Source: Fulvimarina sp039652615
Lineage (GTDB): Bacteria > Pseudomonadota > Alphaproteobacteria > Rhizobiales > Rhizobiaceae
DNA: 64,000 nucleotides
Assembly: GCF_039652615.1 (NCBI RefSeq)
Contig: NZ_JBDJAC010000009.1
Span: 98,467 to 162,466 of the forward strand
Reading direction: 5' to 3'
The notes under the pieces are model-generated. The model did not search any database. It saw nothing but the letters and a program-made list of their open reading frames with translations, and was not told the DNA's origin. Below are positions 51,340 to 61,069 of the stretch, piece after piece. A program made the position numbers and the translations under genes. How positions within the stretch are numbered: the stretch's first letter is position 1; every line of letters begins with the position of its first letter.

Positions 51340-52134
51340 GTGATGGCAAGCGCAACGGACACCATCCGCAGCCACACCGATCTCGAGCCGAAAATCGCCC
51401 TTGTCCTCGGATCAGGGCTCGGCGGCCTCGTCGGTCTGATCGAGGAGCCTGTCACGATCGGCTATCAGGAGCTTGACGGCTTTCCGGTCTCAGCCGTTTC
51501 CGGCCATCAGGGCGCGCTCGTCCTTGGCCGCCTCTCGGAAACGCCCGTCGCGGTGATGGCGGGACGCTCCCACTATTACGAACACGGCCGGGCCGATGTC
51601 ATGCGCCGGCCGCTGGAAACCCTCGCGGGTCTCGGCGTCGAAACCCTCATCCTCACCAATTCGGCAGGAAGCCTGATGCCGGACGCGGGGCCGGGCTCGG
51701 TCATGATGATCGAGGATCATCTCAATCTTGCCGGCACGAATCCGTTGTTCGGCGAACCGAGTGATCGCCGCTTCGTCGGCATGACGACCGCATATGATCT
51801 ATCCCTGCGGGAGCGCGCCCGCTTGATCGCGAGCAAACAGGGCATCACCCTTCATGCCGGCGTCTACGCCTGGTTTTCGGGCCCGAGCTTTGAAACGCCG
51901 GCAGAAATCCGCATGGCCCGGACGCTGGGGGCCGATGCCGTGGGCATGTCGACGGTGCCGGAAGTGATCCTGGCGCGGTTTTTCGGGCTGCGCGTTGCCG
52001 CCTTCTCCGTCGTCACCAATATGGGTGCCGGGATCAGTGGCGATGAACTCAGTCACGAAGAAACAAAGACCATGGCCCCGCAAGGCGGTGCTGTGCTCTC
52101 GCGTCTTCTGGCGGAACTGATCGCCGGCCTCTGA
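51340..52134 (+). CDS. Purine-nucleoside phosphorylase
   Basis: PNP cleaves inosine and guanosine (or deoxy forms) with phosphate to base and (deoxy)ribose-1-phosphate. GTG 51340 has AAGGA eight bases upstream (264 residues); ATG 51343 is the alternative. The trimeric-type motifs IALVLGSGLGGLVGL, GRSHYYEHGR, LILTNSAGSLMPDAGPGSVMMIEDHLNLAGTNPL and AWFSGPSFETPAEIRM are all intact, and VVTNMGAGISGDELSHEE forms the base pocket. It follows permease 2 directly and precedes deoC. Confidence 0.93.
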   Translation: MMASATDTIRSHTDLEPKIALVLGSGLGGLVGLIEEPVTIGYQELDGFPVSAVSGHQGALVLGRLSETPVAVMAGRSHYYEHGRADVMRRPLETLAGLGVETLILTNSAGSLMPDAGPGSVMMIEDHLNLAGTNPLFGEPSDRRFVGMTTAYDLSLRERARLIASKQGITLHAGVYAWFSGPSFETPAEIRMARTLGADAVGMSTVPEVILARFFGLRVAAFSVVTNMGAGISGDELSHEETKTMAPQGGAVLSRLLAELIAGL

Positions 52135-52223
52135 TCCGCGTCCCATGCGGCGGAGATGCACCCCTGAAATCTGATATCGCAACGCGATCGGACGGATTTT
52201 CCGTGACCCTTTGGAGGAAACCG

Positions 52224-52967
52224 ATGAACGACACGCTCAGGGCCCTTGCCTGCCTCGACCTGACGAATCTGGAGGACGACTGCACTGAGGCCGATATCGC
52301 CCTCCTCTGCGAGCGTGCGGTCACGCCCCACGGCGCGGTCGCGGCCGTCTGCATCTGGCCGCGGTTTGTTGCGCAGGCCGTGGAAGCACTTGGCGGCACG
52401 CCCGTGCGGATCGCGACGGTCGTGAACTTTCCGGGCGGCGACAAACCGCTCGATGAGATGATCGCTGAGACGAAGAGCGCCATCGACGACGGCGCGCACG
52501 AGATCGACCTCGTCATTCCCTATCGCCGTCTTGCCGAGGATGCCGGCATGGTCGCAGCCTATGTTTCAGACGTCAGGCGGGCAGCCACCGGCGTGACGCT
52601 CAAAACGATCATCGAGACCGGCGAACTGAAGGACGAGGCCGCGATCCGGCTCGCAAGCGAGGTCTGTCTTGCGGCCGGCGCGGATTTCCTGAAGACCTCG
52701 ACCGGCAAGGTGCCCGTCAATGCGAAACCGGAAGCGGCGCGCCTGATGCTGGAGACGATCCACGATCATGGCGCAGGGGCCGGCTTCAAGGCAGCCGGCG
52801 GCATCCGCACGCCTGCGATCGCGGCGGCCTATCTTGCCCTCGCGGACGAGATCATGGGGAAGGAATGGGCAAGCCCGAAGACATTCCGCTTCGGTGCGTC
52901 CGGCCTTCTCGACGCTCTGCTCGCGGAGCTTGAAGGAAACGAGGCACCAACCGGCACGGGTTACTGA
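52224..52967 (+). CDS. deoC: Deoxyribose-phosphate aldolase
   Basis: DeoC splits deoxyribose-5-phosphate to acetaldehyde and glyceraldehyde-3-phosphate. I choose the ATG at 52224 (TTTGGAGGAAACC upstream), 247 residues. The Schiff-base lysine is K157 in DFLKTSTGK, the second catalytic lysine K189 in GFKAAGGIRT, and D95 lies in EIDLVIPY. deoA begins three bases after its stop. The phosphopentomutase needed between the phosphorylases and DeoC is not in this window. Confidence 0.95.
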   Translation: MNDTLRALACLDLTNLEDDCTEADIALLCERAVTPHGAVAAVCIWPRFVAQAVEALGGTPVRIATVVNFPGGDKPLDEMIAETKSAIDDGAHEIDLVIPYRRLAEDAGMVAAYVSDVRRAATGVTLKTIIETGELKDEAAIRLASEVCLAAGADFLKTSTGKVPVNAKPEAARLMLETIHDHGAGAGFKAAGGIRTPAIAAAYLALADEIMGKEWASPKTFRFGASGLLDALLAELEGNEAPTGTGY

Positions 52968-52970
52968 CCG

Positions 52971-54335
52971 GTGGCCGACATCCTACCCCAGGAGATCATC
53001 CGGAAGATCCGCGACGGAGAACCGTCAGCGCAGGGCGAGATCGCCGCTTTCGTCGCCGGCATGACCGATGGCAGCATCAGCGAGGCGCAGGCCGCCGCCT
53101 TTGCCATGGCGGTGTTCTTCCGCGGGCTCGATACGGATGCCACCGTCGCCCTCACCCAGGCCATGCGCGACTCCGGACGAGTGCTCGACTGGCCGGACGA
53201 CGACCGGCCGGTCCTCGACAAGCATTCGACCGGGGGTATCGGCGACAATGTCTCGCTGATCCTCGCTCCGATCCTCGCCGCCTGTGGCGCGCGGGTGCCG
53301 ATGATCTCCGGGCGCGGCCTCGGTCATACAGGCGGCACGCTCGACAAGCTGGACGCCATACCTGGCTATCAAACCGCGCCCCATCTCGACGCCATGAAAC
53401 GCGCAGTCGACGAGACGGGGCTCGCCATCGTTGCCTCGACGGCAGATCTCGCCCCCGCAGACAAGCGGCTCTACGGCATCCGCGACGTGACCGCGACGGT
53501 CGACAGCGTTCCGCTCATCGTCGCCTCCATCCTGTCGAAGAAGCTTGCGGCAGGCACCGATGCACTCGTTCTCGACGTGAAGACCGGGTCCGGCGCGTTC
53601 ATGGAGAGCCTTCCCGACGCGCTCGACCTCGCCCAGACGCTCGTTTCGGTCGCTAACGGTGCCGGACTGAAGACGACCGCCCTCATCACCGACATGAACG
53701 AACCGCTCGCGTCGGCGGCAGGGAACGCCGTGGAGGTGTCGAATGCGATCGCGTTTCTGACAGCCGGGCACCGGGACGCCCGGCTCGAAGCGGTGACGCT
53801 GGCGCTCGCAGCAGAGCTCCTTCAGCTCGCGAACCTGGCGGCCAGCGAAAACGAAGGTTTCACACTGGCGAGGAATGCCCTCGAAACTGGGAAAGCCGCC
53901 GAGCGCTTCGGCCATATGATCAGCGCTCTCGGCGGGCCTGCCGATTGTCTCGAACATCCCGGTCGGCATCTCGCGAACGCACAGGTCACGCGCCCCGTGT
54001 TTCCCGAAGAAAGCGGCCATATTGGCGCAATCGACACGCGCATGATCGGCCTTGCAGTGATCTCCCTCGGCGGCGGTCGCCGCCAGCCATCGGATGTCAT
54101 CGACCATTCCGTTGGCTTCACGGGTCTTTCCCGGATCGGAGAAACGGTCGGCCCGAACCAGCCGATCGCGACCGTCCATGCTCGCAGTGCGGATGCGGCG
54201 GAACACGCGGCGAAGACATTGCGCTCCGCCTACCGGATCACGGCTGAAAACCGCTCGCCCGGCCCTGTCATCCATCATCGTATCGATCAAAGCGGCCAAG
54301 TCCATGATGCTGACGAACAGGCAGACGACAGGTGA
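52971..54335 (+). CDS. deoA: Thymidine phosphorylase
   Basis: Cleaves thymidine or deoxyuridine to base and deoxyribose-1-phosphate; the freed thymine or uracil can enter PreT/PreA. GTG 52971 starts VADILPQEIIRKIRDGEPSA; 454 residues. The glycine-rich signature MISGRGLGHTGGTLDKLDAIPGYQ is near 105-128 and DVKTGSGAFM near 202. The C-terminal domain is slightly longer than in E. coli and ends in a hydrophilic tail. deoC lies three bases upstream. Confidence 0.95.
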   Translation: MADILPQEIIRKIRDGEPSAQGEIAAFVAGMTDGSISEAQAAAFAMAVFFRGLDTDATVALTQAMRDSGRVLDWPDDDRPVLDKHSTGGIGDNVSLILAPILAACGARVPMISGRGLGHTGGTLDKLDAIPGYQTAPHLDAMKRAVDETGLAIVASTADLAPADKRLYGIRDVTATVDSVPLIVASILSKKLAAGTDALVLDVKTGSGAFMESLPDALDLAQTLVSVANGAGLKTTALITDMNEPLASAAGNAVEVSNAIAFLTAGHRDARLEAVTLALAAELLQLANLAASENEGFTLARNALETGKAAERFGHMISALGGPADCLEHPGRHLANAQVTRPVFPEESGHIGAIDTRMIGLAVISLGGGRRQPSDVIDHSVGFTGLSRIGETVGPNQPIATVHARSADAAEHAAKTLRSAYRITAENRSPGPVIHHRIDQSGQVHDADEQADDR

Positions 54336-54678
54336 GGCTAACACGCCTCCTGATCGTATGCTTGTGCGTCGAACGCCAAGGGTGACGCAGCTTCTTCAAG
54401 CAAGGCTCGATGTCGAGATCCGTACGATCGCCTGTGAGGGCATGGCATCGCAAGAGTGCCTTTTGCGCTTGCAGAGCCGCGGGATCGCCGCCTAAAGATC
54501 CATCTGAATGGAAGACGTCTCTCTTCGGTTCGACGCGTAGTCCTGCGCTGAAGGATCTGACGACGAACATTCTTGCGCAAACCGATGCCTTGCTTCGCCT
54601 CACTTCGCTCGCTCACCTGCCGTGAATGTTCGAGCCGGCCTCTCAAATCCCACGAATAAAGCTGCGAAAAACTCGGAT
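54336..54678. other. Gap between deoA and purU
   Basis: About 340 bases without an identifiable gene. Short frames on both strands lack ribosome sites and homology. No clear terminator for the deo operon and no riboswitch-like fold were seen. It presumably contains the purU promoter. Confidence 0.4.
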
Positions 54679-55563
54679 ATGAGCACCTACACCCTCACAG
54701 TCGCCTGCCCTTCCACAAGGGGTATCGTCGCGGCGATCTCGACCCATCTGGCAAAACGCGGATGCAACATCATCGATTCCGCGCAATACGACGATCTCGG
54801 CACCGGTCGCTTCTTCATGCGGGTCGCGTTCATCTCGGAGGAAAAGCGCGACCTCGACGAGATCCGGGAAGGCTTCGACGATCTCGCAGCGCCCTTCGCC
54901 ATGACATACACCTTCCACGACGCGCGCGATCGCATGAAGGTGCTCCTCATGGTGTCGCGCTTCGGCCATTGCCTCAACGATATTCTCTACCGCTGGCGGA
55001 TCGGCGCTCTGCCGATCGACATCGTCGGCGTCGTCTCGAACCACCTCGACTACCAGAAGCTCGTCGTGAACCACGACCTTCCCTTCCACCACGCCCCCGT
55101 CACGAAGGACAACAAGGCGAAGGCGGAAGAGCGCATCATGGAGATCGTGCAGGGTACGGGCACGGAACTCATCGTTCTTGCGCGCTACATGCAGGTCCTG
55201 TCGGATGAGATGTGCCAGAAAATGTCCGGCCGCATCATCAATATCCACCATTCCTTCCTGCCGAGCTTCAAAGGCGCGAACCCGTACAAGCAGGCATATG
55301 AGCGCGGCGTGAAGCTGATCGGCGCGACAGCGCACTATGTCACCGCCGATCTCGACGAAGGCCCGATCATCGAGCAGGACGTCGCCCGGGTCACCCATGC
55401 GCAATCGGCAGCCGACTATGTTTCGATCGGGCGGGACGTTGAGGCGCAGGTGCTTTCGCGCGCCATCCACGCCCATATCCTCCACCGGGTCTTCCTGAAC
55501 GGATCGAGCACGGTGGTCTTTCCTGCGTCCCCCGGCAGCTACGCCTCGGAACGGCTGGGCTGA
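54679..55563 (+). CDS. purU: Formyltetrahydrofolate deformylase
   Basis: PurU hydrolyses 10-formyl-THF to formate and THF, balancing one-carbon pools or serving formaldehyde/glycine metabolism. ATG 54679 gives 294 residues: an N-terminal ACT domain (YTLTVACPSTRGIVAAISTHLAKRGCNI) and a formyltransferase-fold domain from about 85 with the catalytic region GRIINIHHSFLPSFKGANPYKQAYERGVKLIGATAHYV, DLDEGPIIEQD. A longer frame to 54622 lacks homology. The end is 51 bases from the convergent RND gene. Confidence 0.96.
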   Translation: MSTYTLTVACPSTRGIVAAISTHLAKRGCNIIDSAQYDDLGTGRFFMRVAFISEEKRDLDEIREGFDDLAAPFAMTYTFHDARDRMKVLLMVSRFGHCLNDILYRWRIGALPIDIVGVVSNHLDYQKLVVNHDLPFHHAPVTKDNKAKAEERIMEIVQGTGTELIVLARYMQVLSDEMCQKMSGRIINIHHSFLPSFKGANPYKQAYERGVKLIGATAHYVTADLDEGPIIEQDVARVTHAQSAADYVSIGRDVEAQVLSRAIHAHILHRVFLNGSSTVVFPASPGSYASERLG

Positions 55564-55614
55564 CGGTCCGGGAATGCGGCGGCATTCTCGGAGACACGCA
55601 TCGCCCTTTGCCCG

Positions 55615-58600
55615 TTATAGTGGCCGCACCTCTGCCAGACCTGCCTCGTCGTCCGGCGTCGCGCCATCGTCCGGCTCCTTCAGGCGGAAAACGGCGAGAT
55701 AGAGCGCCGGTATGAAGAGCAGCGTGATCAGGGTTCCGGCGATGATGCCGCCCATCATCGCGTAGGCCATCGGTCCCCAGAAGACCTCGCGCGAGATCGG
55801 GATGAGGGCGAGAGAGGCCGCTGCGGCCGTCAGGACGATCGGCCGGGCGCGCATCTCGCTCGCCTCGAAGACGGCGCGCCACGGATGCATGCCTTCCTCC
55901 CGAAGAACGTCGATCTGATGCACGAGAATGATCGAGTTGCGGATCAGGATTCCGACAAGGGCGAGGACGCCGAGAATGGCAACGAAGCCGAGCGGCGCGC
56001 CTGAAGGCACGAGAGCCGCGACCACACCGATGAGCCCGAGCGGAGCGGCGCACAGGACGATGAACATCGCCCGGAAGCTCTGCATCTGAACCATGATCAG
56101 CGTCAGCATGACGACGAGCATGATCGGCACGACGGCCGCGATCGGTCCCTGGCTCTCGGCCGAGGACTCCACCGCACCACCGACCGCGATATTCGTGTCG
56201 ATTGGCAGGCTTTTTTCGAATTCGGCGATCTGAGGGGCGAGGTCGGCGACGATCGTTGCCGGCTGGGTGGGGCCGAGAATCGCGCCGCTGACCGTGATCG
56301 TGGGAATGCGCGAGCGCGAATAGAGGATCGGGTCTTCCCAATCGTAACCATAGGTCACGAGGCTCGCGAGGGGAATTGCGGCGCCTTGAGCATTGGTGAG
56401 CTGAAGGTTCTCGATCGCCTCGATGGAATCGCGATCCGACTTGCGACCGCGCGCGACCACATCGACGAGATAGATATCGTCGCGGATCTGGGTGATCGTC
56501 TCACCGTCGAGAATGAGGTTGAGACTTCCCGCGATCTGCTGGGAACTGATGCCGAGCTGGCGCGCCTTGTCCTGAAGGATCTGAACTTTCAGGACACGCG
56601 CCGGCTCGTTCCACTCAAGAACGATGGAATGCAGGCGCGGATCGCTCGCCATGATCGCCGCGACCTCGCGGGCCTTGGCGCGCACGACGGCAAGGTCAGG
56701 CCCTCCGATCCGGTATTGCACGGGCCGGCCGACCGGTGGGCCAAGTTCGAGATTCTTCACATAGACGTCGATACCGACGAGATGCTCGCGGGCGAAGGCG
56801 TTGATCTTTTCGCGAACCCGTTCGCGCGCCTCCAGATCCTTGTTGACGATGACGATCTGGCCGAAGAACGGATTATCGGGCTGCACGTCATAGGCGAGGA
56901 TGAAGCGTACGGCCGAGCGGCCCACATAGGAGCTGAAATGGTCGATGTCCTCCTCGCCCTTCAGCATCACCTCCAGCTCGTCCATTCGCGCCTTGGTCTC
57001 CGCGATCGTCGAATTGTGGCGCAGGGTGAAATCGACCACGAGCTCAGGGCGATCGGAGGTCGGGAAGAACTGCTGCTGAACGAAGCGCATCGAATAGATC
57101 GAGCCGGCAAAGAGCAGGACCGTGACGAGGATCGTCACCCAGCGAAACCGCATCGCGCCCTTCAGCAGCCGACTGAAGGCCCGGCGGGCAAAGCCCGGCT
57201 TGGCGTCATGACGGTGCATGGTCCTGGGCAGCAGCATGACGCCGATCAGCGGCGTGAAGAGCACCGCCACGATCCAGGACAGAAGCAGCGCGAGCGCAAT
57301 CACCACGAAGAGCGAGAACGTGTACTCGCCGGCATTGGAATTGTTGAAGCCGATCGGCAGGAAGCCGGCGACGGTCACCAGCGTGCCCGACAGCATGGGG
57401 AAGGCGATGGATGTCCAGGCAAAGCTCGCCGCCTTCTCGCGGCTCTCACCCATTTCGAGCCGTGAAACCATGGTCTCGATGGCGATCATGGCATCGTCGA
57501 CCAGAAGGCCGAGAGCGATGATGAGAGCACCCAGCGAGATGCGCTGGAGCGCCAGTCCGTAGAACTCCATGCCGACGAAGGTGAGCGCGAGCACCAGCGG
57601 GATCGACAGGGTGACGACGAAGCCCGCCCGGACGCCGAGCGAGATGAAGCTGACGGCGAGAACGATCACCACCGCCTCGAACAGGGCCTGGGTAAAGCCA
57701 CCGACCGATTCCTCCACGACGGCCGACTGATCGGCGACGAGATGGACATCGATGCCGACCGGAAGTTCGGAAATGATCGTGTTCATCTCCGCTTTCAGCG
57801 CCTCGCCGAAGTCGACGATATTGCCGCCCTTCCGCAAACCGATGGCAAGGCCGATCGCCGGCTCGCCCTCGTAGCGGAACAGCGTTTCGGGCGGGTCCTC
57901 ATAGCCGCGGCTGATGGTGGCGATATCGCTGAGGCGGAAGAAGCGATCGTTGACGCGGAGATTGACCTCGCGCAGGCTTTCCTCCGACTGGTACTGGCCG
58001 GAAACCCGAACGAAGATCCGCTCGGGGCCCGACTGGATCACGCCGGAGGGGGCGATGGCATTCTGCGCCTGAAGCGTCGAGATCACCTGCTGCGGGTCGA
58101 TACCGAGGCTGGCGATGCGTCGCAGAGAGAATTCGAGATAGATCTTCTCGTCCTGGGCCCCCACCAACTCCACCTTGCCGGAATCGGGCAGTTGCAGGAT
58201 GCGGGTGCGAACCGCCTCGACCGTGTCGCGCAGCTGGCGCTGGGTAAAGCCGTCGGCGGTAAAGGCGTAGATATTGCCGAAGACGTCGCCAAATTCGTCG
58301 TTAAAGGCAAAACCCTGGAATTCCGATGGGAAGGTGGAGCGAATGTCCGCCATCATGTGGCGCACCTTCGTCCAGATTCCGGGGATCGTCTCGGCCCGCG
58401 TGGTGGGCAAAAGATTGACGAAGACGACCGAGCGACCGGGTGTCGTGATCGAGCGCGTGTAATCGAGACTGTTCAGCTCCTGCAGCTTCTTCTCGATGCG
58501 GTCGGTCACCTGTTCGGCCATCTCCGTCACCGTCGCGCCGGGCATCGCGCCGGAGACGACCATCGTCTTGATGGTGAAGGGCGGGTCCTCCTCACGGCCA

Positions 58601-58704
58601 AGCCCCAGATAGGCAAGCGTGCCGGCGACCACGGCAATGATCATCAGGAACCAGACAAAGGAACGGTGATGCAGCGCCCAGTCCGAGAGATTGAAACCCT
58701 TCAC
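55615..58704 (-). CDS. RND efflux transporter, TriC/MexK-like
   Basis: The 1029-residue inner-membrane pump has the two-fold RND layout, with membrane segments near 15-35, 335-540 and 850-1010. The start FNLSDWALHHRSFVWFLMIIAVVAGTLAYLGLGREEDPPF and GALIIALGLLVDDAMIAIETM (proton-relay helix with paired aspartates) are typical of the TriC/VexK-like branch. It probably exports biocides or lipophilic drugs. Its start overlaps the adaptor gene by four bases. Two adaptors are encoded, as in TriABC. No outer-membrane factor gene is present. Confidence 0.93.
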   Translation of the reverse strand: MKGFNLSDWALHHRSFVWFLMIIAVVAGTLAYLGLGREEDPPFTIKTMVVSGAMPGATVTEMAEQVTDRIEKKLQELNSLDYTRSITTPGRSVVFVNLLPTTRAETIPGIWTKVRHMMADIRSTFPSEFQGFAFNDEFGDVFGNIYAFTADGFTQRQLRDTVEAVRTRILQLPDSGKVELVGAQDEKIYLEFSLRRIASLGIDPQQVISTLQAQNAIAPSGVIQSGPERIFVRVSGQYQSEESLREVNLRVNDRFFRLSDIATISRGYEDPPETLFRYEGEPAIGLAIGLRKGGNIVDFGEALKAEMNTIISELPVGIDVHLVADQSAVVEESVGGFTQALFEAVVIVLAVSFISLGVRAGFVVTLSIPLVLALTFVGMEFYGLALQRISLGALIIALGLLVDDAMIAIETMVSRLEMGESREKAASFAWTSIAFPMLSGTLVTVAGFLPIGFNNSNAGEYTFSLFVVIALALLLSWIVAVLFTPLIGVMLLPRTMHRHDAKPGFARRAFSRLLKGAMRFRWVTILVTVLLFAGSIYSMRFVQQQFFPTSDRPELVVDFTLRHNSTIAETKARMDELEVMLKGEEDIDHFSSYVGRSAVRFILAYDVQPDNPFFGQIVIVNKDLEARERVREKINAFAREHLVGIDVYVKNLELGPPVGRPVQYRIGGPDLAVVRAKAREVAAIMASDPRLHSIVLEWNEPARVLKVQILQDKARQLGISSQQIAGSLNLILDGETITQIRDDIYLVDVVARGRKSDRDSIEAIENLQLTNAQGAAIPLASLVTYGYDWEDPILYSRSRIPTITVSGAILGPTQPATIVADLAPQIAEFEKSLPIDTNIAVGGAVESSAESQGPIAAVVPIMLVVMLTLIMVQMQSFRAMFIVLCAAPLGLIGVVAALVPSGAPLGFVAILGVLALVGILIRNSIILVHQIDVLREEGMHPWRAVFEASEMRARPIVLTAAAASLALIPISREVFWGPMAYAMMGGIIAGTLITLLFIPALYLAVFRLKEPDDGATPDDEAGLAEVRPL

Positions 58705-59861
58705 GCTGCGCTCCCGCTCGTCTTGTCCCGGCCGGTCTCGGCTTCGGCCTCCTCGTTCTGACCCTTCTCGCCGATCCCCTCCTGAAGGGAGATGGCCTGA
58801 CCGTCCTTCAGGCTGCCGACGCCCGCCGTGACCACCCGCTCGCCGGCCGAAAGACCGCTCATGACCGTCACTTGGTCGTTGCGGGTGGGTTCGATCGTCA
58901 CCGTCCGGCTTTTCACCTCGGACGCGGCCTCGTCGACGACCCAGACCTTCGTTTCCCCACCGGCCTCGAACAGCGCGGTCCTTGGAATGCGGATCGGCGT
59001 CGCGTCGCCCTCGACGGCAGGTATCGCGTTGATCAGAGCGCCGATCCGAAAGGCCTGAGGCGGATTGTCGAGCGCGATCCGAACCCGGTTCGTGCGGGTG
59101 AGCGAGTCGGCCTGCGGCGAGATTTCCCGGACCCGGCCGTCGACCTCGACCGAGGGGTCGATCTGGAGGAGGACGCGAAAGGCCTGGTGATGCTTGAATT
59201 TCGCGATATCGGAGGCGGGAACGTCGACAACCGCCTCGCGCTCGTCGGTGCGCGCCAGCGTCATCACGCTCTCTCCCGCAGAGACGACATCGCCGACAGC
59301 GGCGGAGCGCGCCGTCACGACCCCGTCGAACGGTGCCTTGAGGACCGCGAAGGTCAGGGCGTTCTCGGCCTTGTCGAGCTGGGCTTCCGCGTCCTTCAAC
59401 TCGGCCTCTGCGACGCTGCGGCTCTGGCGCGCAACGTCGAGGTCGGATTGGGACAGCGTGTTACCCGAAAAGAGCGTCTGGGCACGCTGCTCGCTTTCGC
59501 GGGCGGTTCTCTCCTGGATGCGCGCATTGGCAAGCTGCGCCCTGGCCGAGCGCACATTGGCGGCAAGCGTCTCCGCGTCGATCGCCGCGAGCGTCTCGCC
59601 CTTCTTGACCAGATCGCCGACATCCACTTCGCGCGAGACGATCCGGCCAAGCGTGCGGAACGCCAGCGCCGTCTCGTAGCGCGGCTCGATCGTACCGCTA
59701 TAGCCGAGCATCTCCAGAGGAGCCGGTTCCGCGACGATGCTCATCACGGGGCGCGGCGCCTTTTGAACCGGTGCCGCACTTTCATCCTCGGACTGGTTGC
59801 AGGCCGAAAGTGCAAGGAGGACGCTCAAAAATAGGCTATTCAGACAAGCACGCGCCTTCAT
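58701..59861 (-). CDS. RND adaptor lipoprotein 2
   Basis: This 386-residue membrane-fusion protein has a lipoprotein signal ending in LLALSAC (C21) and the HlyD/AcrA arrangement: barrel-sandwich hybrid halves around residues 70-90 and 180-210 (GRIVSREVDVGDLVKKGETLAAID, APFDGVVTARSAAVGDVVSAGES) with a coiled-coil hairpin between. It links the RND pump to an outer-membrane channel. Overlaps the pump start by four bases and the first adaptor by four bases. Confidence 0.92.
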   Translation of the reverse strand: MKARACLNSLFLSVLLALSACNQSEDESAAPVQKAPRPVMSIVAEPAPLEMLGYSGTIEPRYETALAFRTLGRIVSREVDVGDLVKKGETLAAIDAETLAANVRSARAQLANARIQERTARESEQRAQTLFSGNTLSQSDLDVARQSRSVAEAELKDAEAQLDKAENALTFAVLKAPFDGVVTARSAAVGDVVSAGESVMTLARTDEREAVVDVPASDIAKFKHHQAFRVLLQIDPSVEVDGRVREISPQADSLTRTNRVRIALDNPPQAFRIGALINAIPAVEGDATPIRIPRTALFEAGGETKVWVVDEAASEVKSRTVTIEPTRNDQVTVMSGLSAGERVVTAGVGSLKDGQAISLQEGIGEKGQNEEAEAETGRDKTSGSAA

Positions 59862-61006
59862 GATGCGTCGTCCTTTCCGCCAGCGGCGGCGTCGATCGGC
59901 TCGTCCGGCTTGACGAGCTTCGGGACCTCGCCGGGCCGGACCAGCTGCGAGCCGGCCGTCAGCACCTTGTCGCCGGCGGCAAGCCCGCTTTTCACCAGGA
60001 CGATGCCGCTGCGATAAGAGCCGACGGTGATCGGGGTCAGTTGCGCAGCGCCGGTCTTGGCATCGACCACCCAGACCGCCGGGCTGTCATTGGCGGTCAT
60101 CAGGGCTGACCAGGGGATGATGATCGCATCCTTGATGATCTCGCCCGTGCCTGTACCGATGACCGCCGCGCCGAGGGTCATTTCGGGCGGGGTGTTTTCC
60201 AGCCCGACCTTGACCTTCACCGTGCCGGTCGTGGTGTCGATCAGCGGCGAGATCTCGCGAACCGTGCCGCGCGTCTTCACGCTGGGATTGTTGAGGAGTT
60301 CGACGATGATCTCGGGTGCCTTGTCATGATGGATGAGAAGCTGTTCCTGAATATCGAAGATCGCATCGCGCGGCCCGTTTTCGGCAAAGCCGAAAGCGGT
60401 CTGGGCGGCGCTGACGACCTGTCCCGGATCGATGCTGCGGCTCGTGATCACCCCGTCGGCGTCGGCTCTGAGAACGGTATCCTGCAGATCGGTATTTGCC
60501 GTTTGGAGATTGGCATTCGCGGTGTCGACGCCGCTGGTTGCCGCGGACAGCGCCTTTTCCGCGTCGTCATAATTGGCACGCGTGGTAAACCCCTTGGCGA
60601 GAAGTTCCTTCTGGCGCTGGAAGGCGGCTGTGGCCTGCGTCGCCTGCGCCTTGGCGGAGGCGACGGCCGCCTCGGCCGCCGAAACGTCGGCCTTCTGCTG
60701 GGTGGGATCGAGCCGCGCGAGAACGTCGCCGGTCTTCACCGCCTCGCCCACATCGACTTCGACATCGGTCACGCGGCCGCTCGTCTGGAAGGAATAGGTC
60801 GCGGTGTGCCGCGCAACGATTTCTCCGGTGAGCGTCGTCGTCTGGCTCACCGTTTCAGGTTCGGCGGTGACGAAACCGATCGGCTCGGGCGGGCGTTCCT
60901 CGGCAGCGTCCGGCGTGCAAGCCGAAAGCCAGAAAGCTGAAAAGGCGATTGCCATCAACCGGATCGATCCGGCAGCCCGATCAGTTCGTTCGCTCATCGC
61001 CATCAT
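59858..61006 (-). CDS. RND adaptor lipoprotein 1
   Basis: A 382-residue adaptor, first gene of the efflux operon. The lipobox LSAC (C30) follows a hydrophobic signal. Biotinyl-lipoyl-like halves are VTDVEVDVGEAVKTGDVLARLD and LRADADGVITSRSIDPGQVVSAAQ, separated by a long helical hairpin. Two different adaptors with one pump resemble Pseudomonas TriABC, where both are needed. The divergent MarR gene and palindrome at 61031-61045 suggest repression by that regulator. Confidence 0.92.
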   Translation of the reverse strand: MMAMSERTDRAAGSIRLMAIAFSAFWLSACTPDAAEERPPEPIGFVTAEPETVSQTTTLTGEIVARHTATYSFQTSGRVTDVEVDVGEAVKTGDVLARLDPTQQKADVSAAEAAVASAKAQATQATAAFQRQKELLAKGFTTRANYDDAEKALSAATSGVDTANANLQTANTDLQDTVLRADADGVITSRSIDPGQVVSAAQTAFGFAENGPRDAIFDIQEQLLIHHDKAPEIIVELLNNPSVKTRGTVREISPLIDTTTGTVKVKVGLENTPPEMTLGAAVIGTGTGEIIKDAIIIPWSALMTANDSPAVWVVDAKTGAAQLTPITVGSYRSGIVLVKSGLAAGDKVLTAGSQLVRPGEVPKLVKPDEPIDAAAGGKDDAS

Positions 61007-61030
61007 CGCAGATTGCTTTTTTGTGAAGTT

Positions 61031-61045
61031 GCTTTATCATAAAGC
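61031..61045. promoter_or_regulatory. Palindrome between the efflux operon and marR
   Basis: GCTTTAT-C-ATAAAGC is a perfect inverted repeat with seven-base arms. It contains TATGAT on the minus strand, a good -10 for the efflux operon, and is 25 bases before the MarR start. It is the likely MarR operator. Confidence 0.65.
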
Positions 61046-61069
61046 TAAAAGAAGAACGGGAATTCGTCA

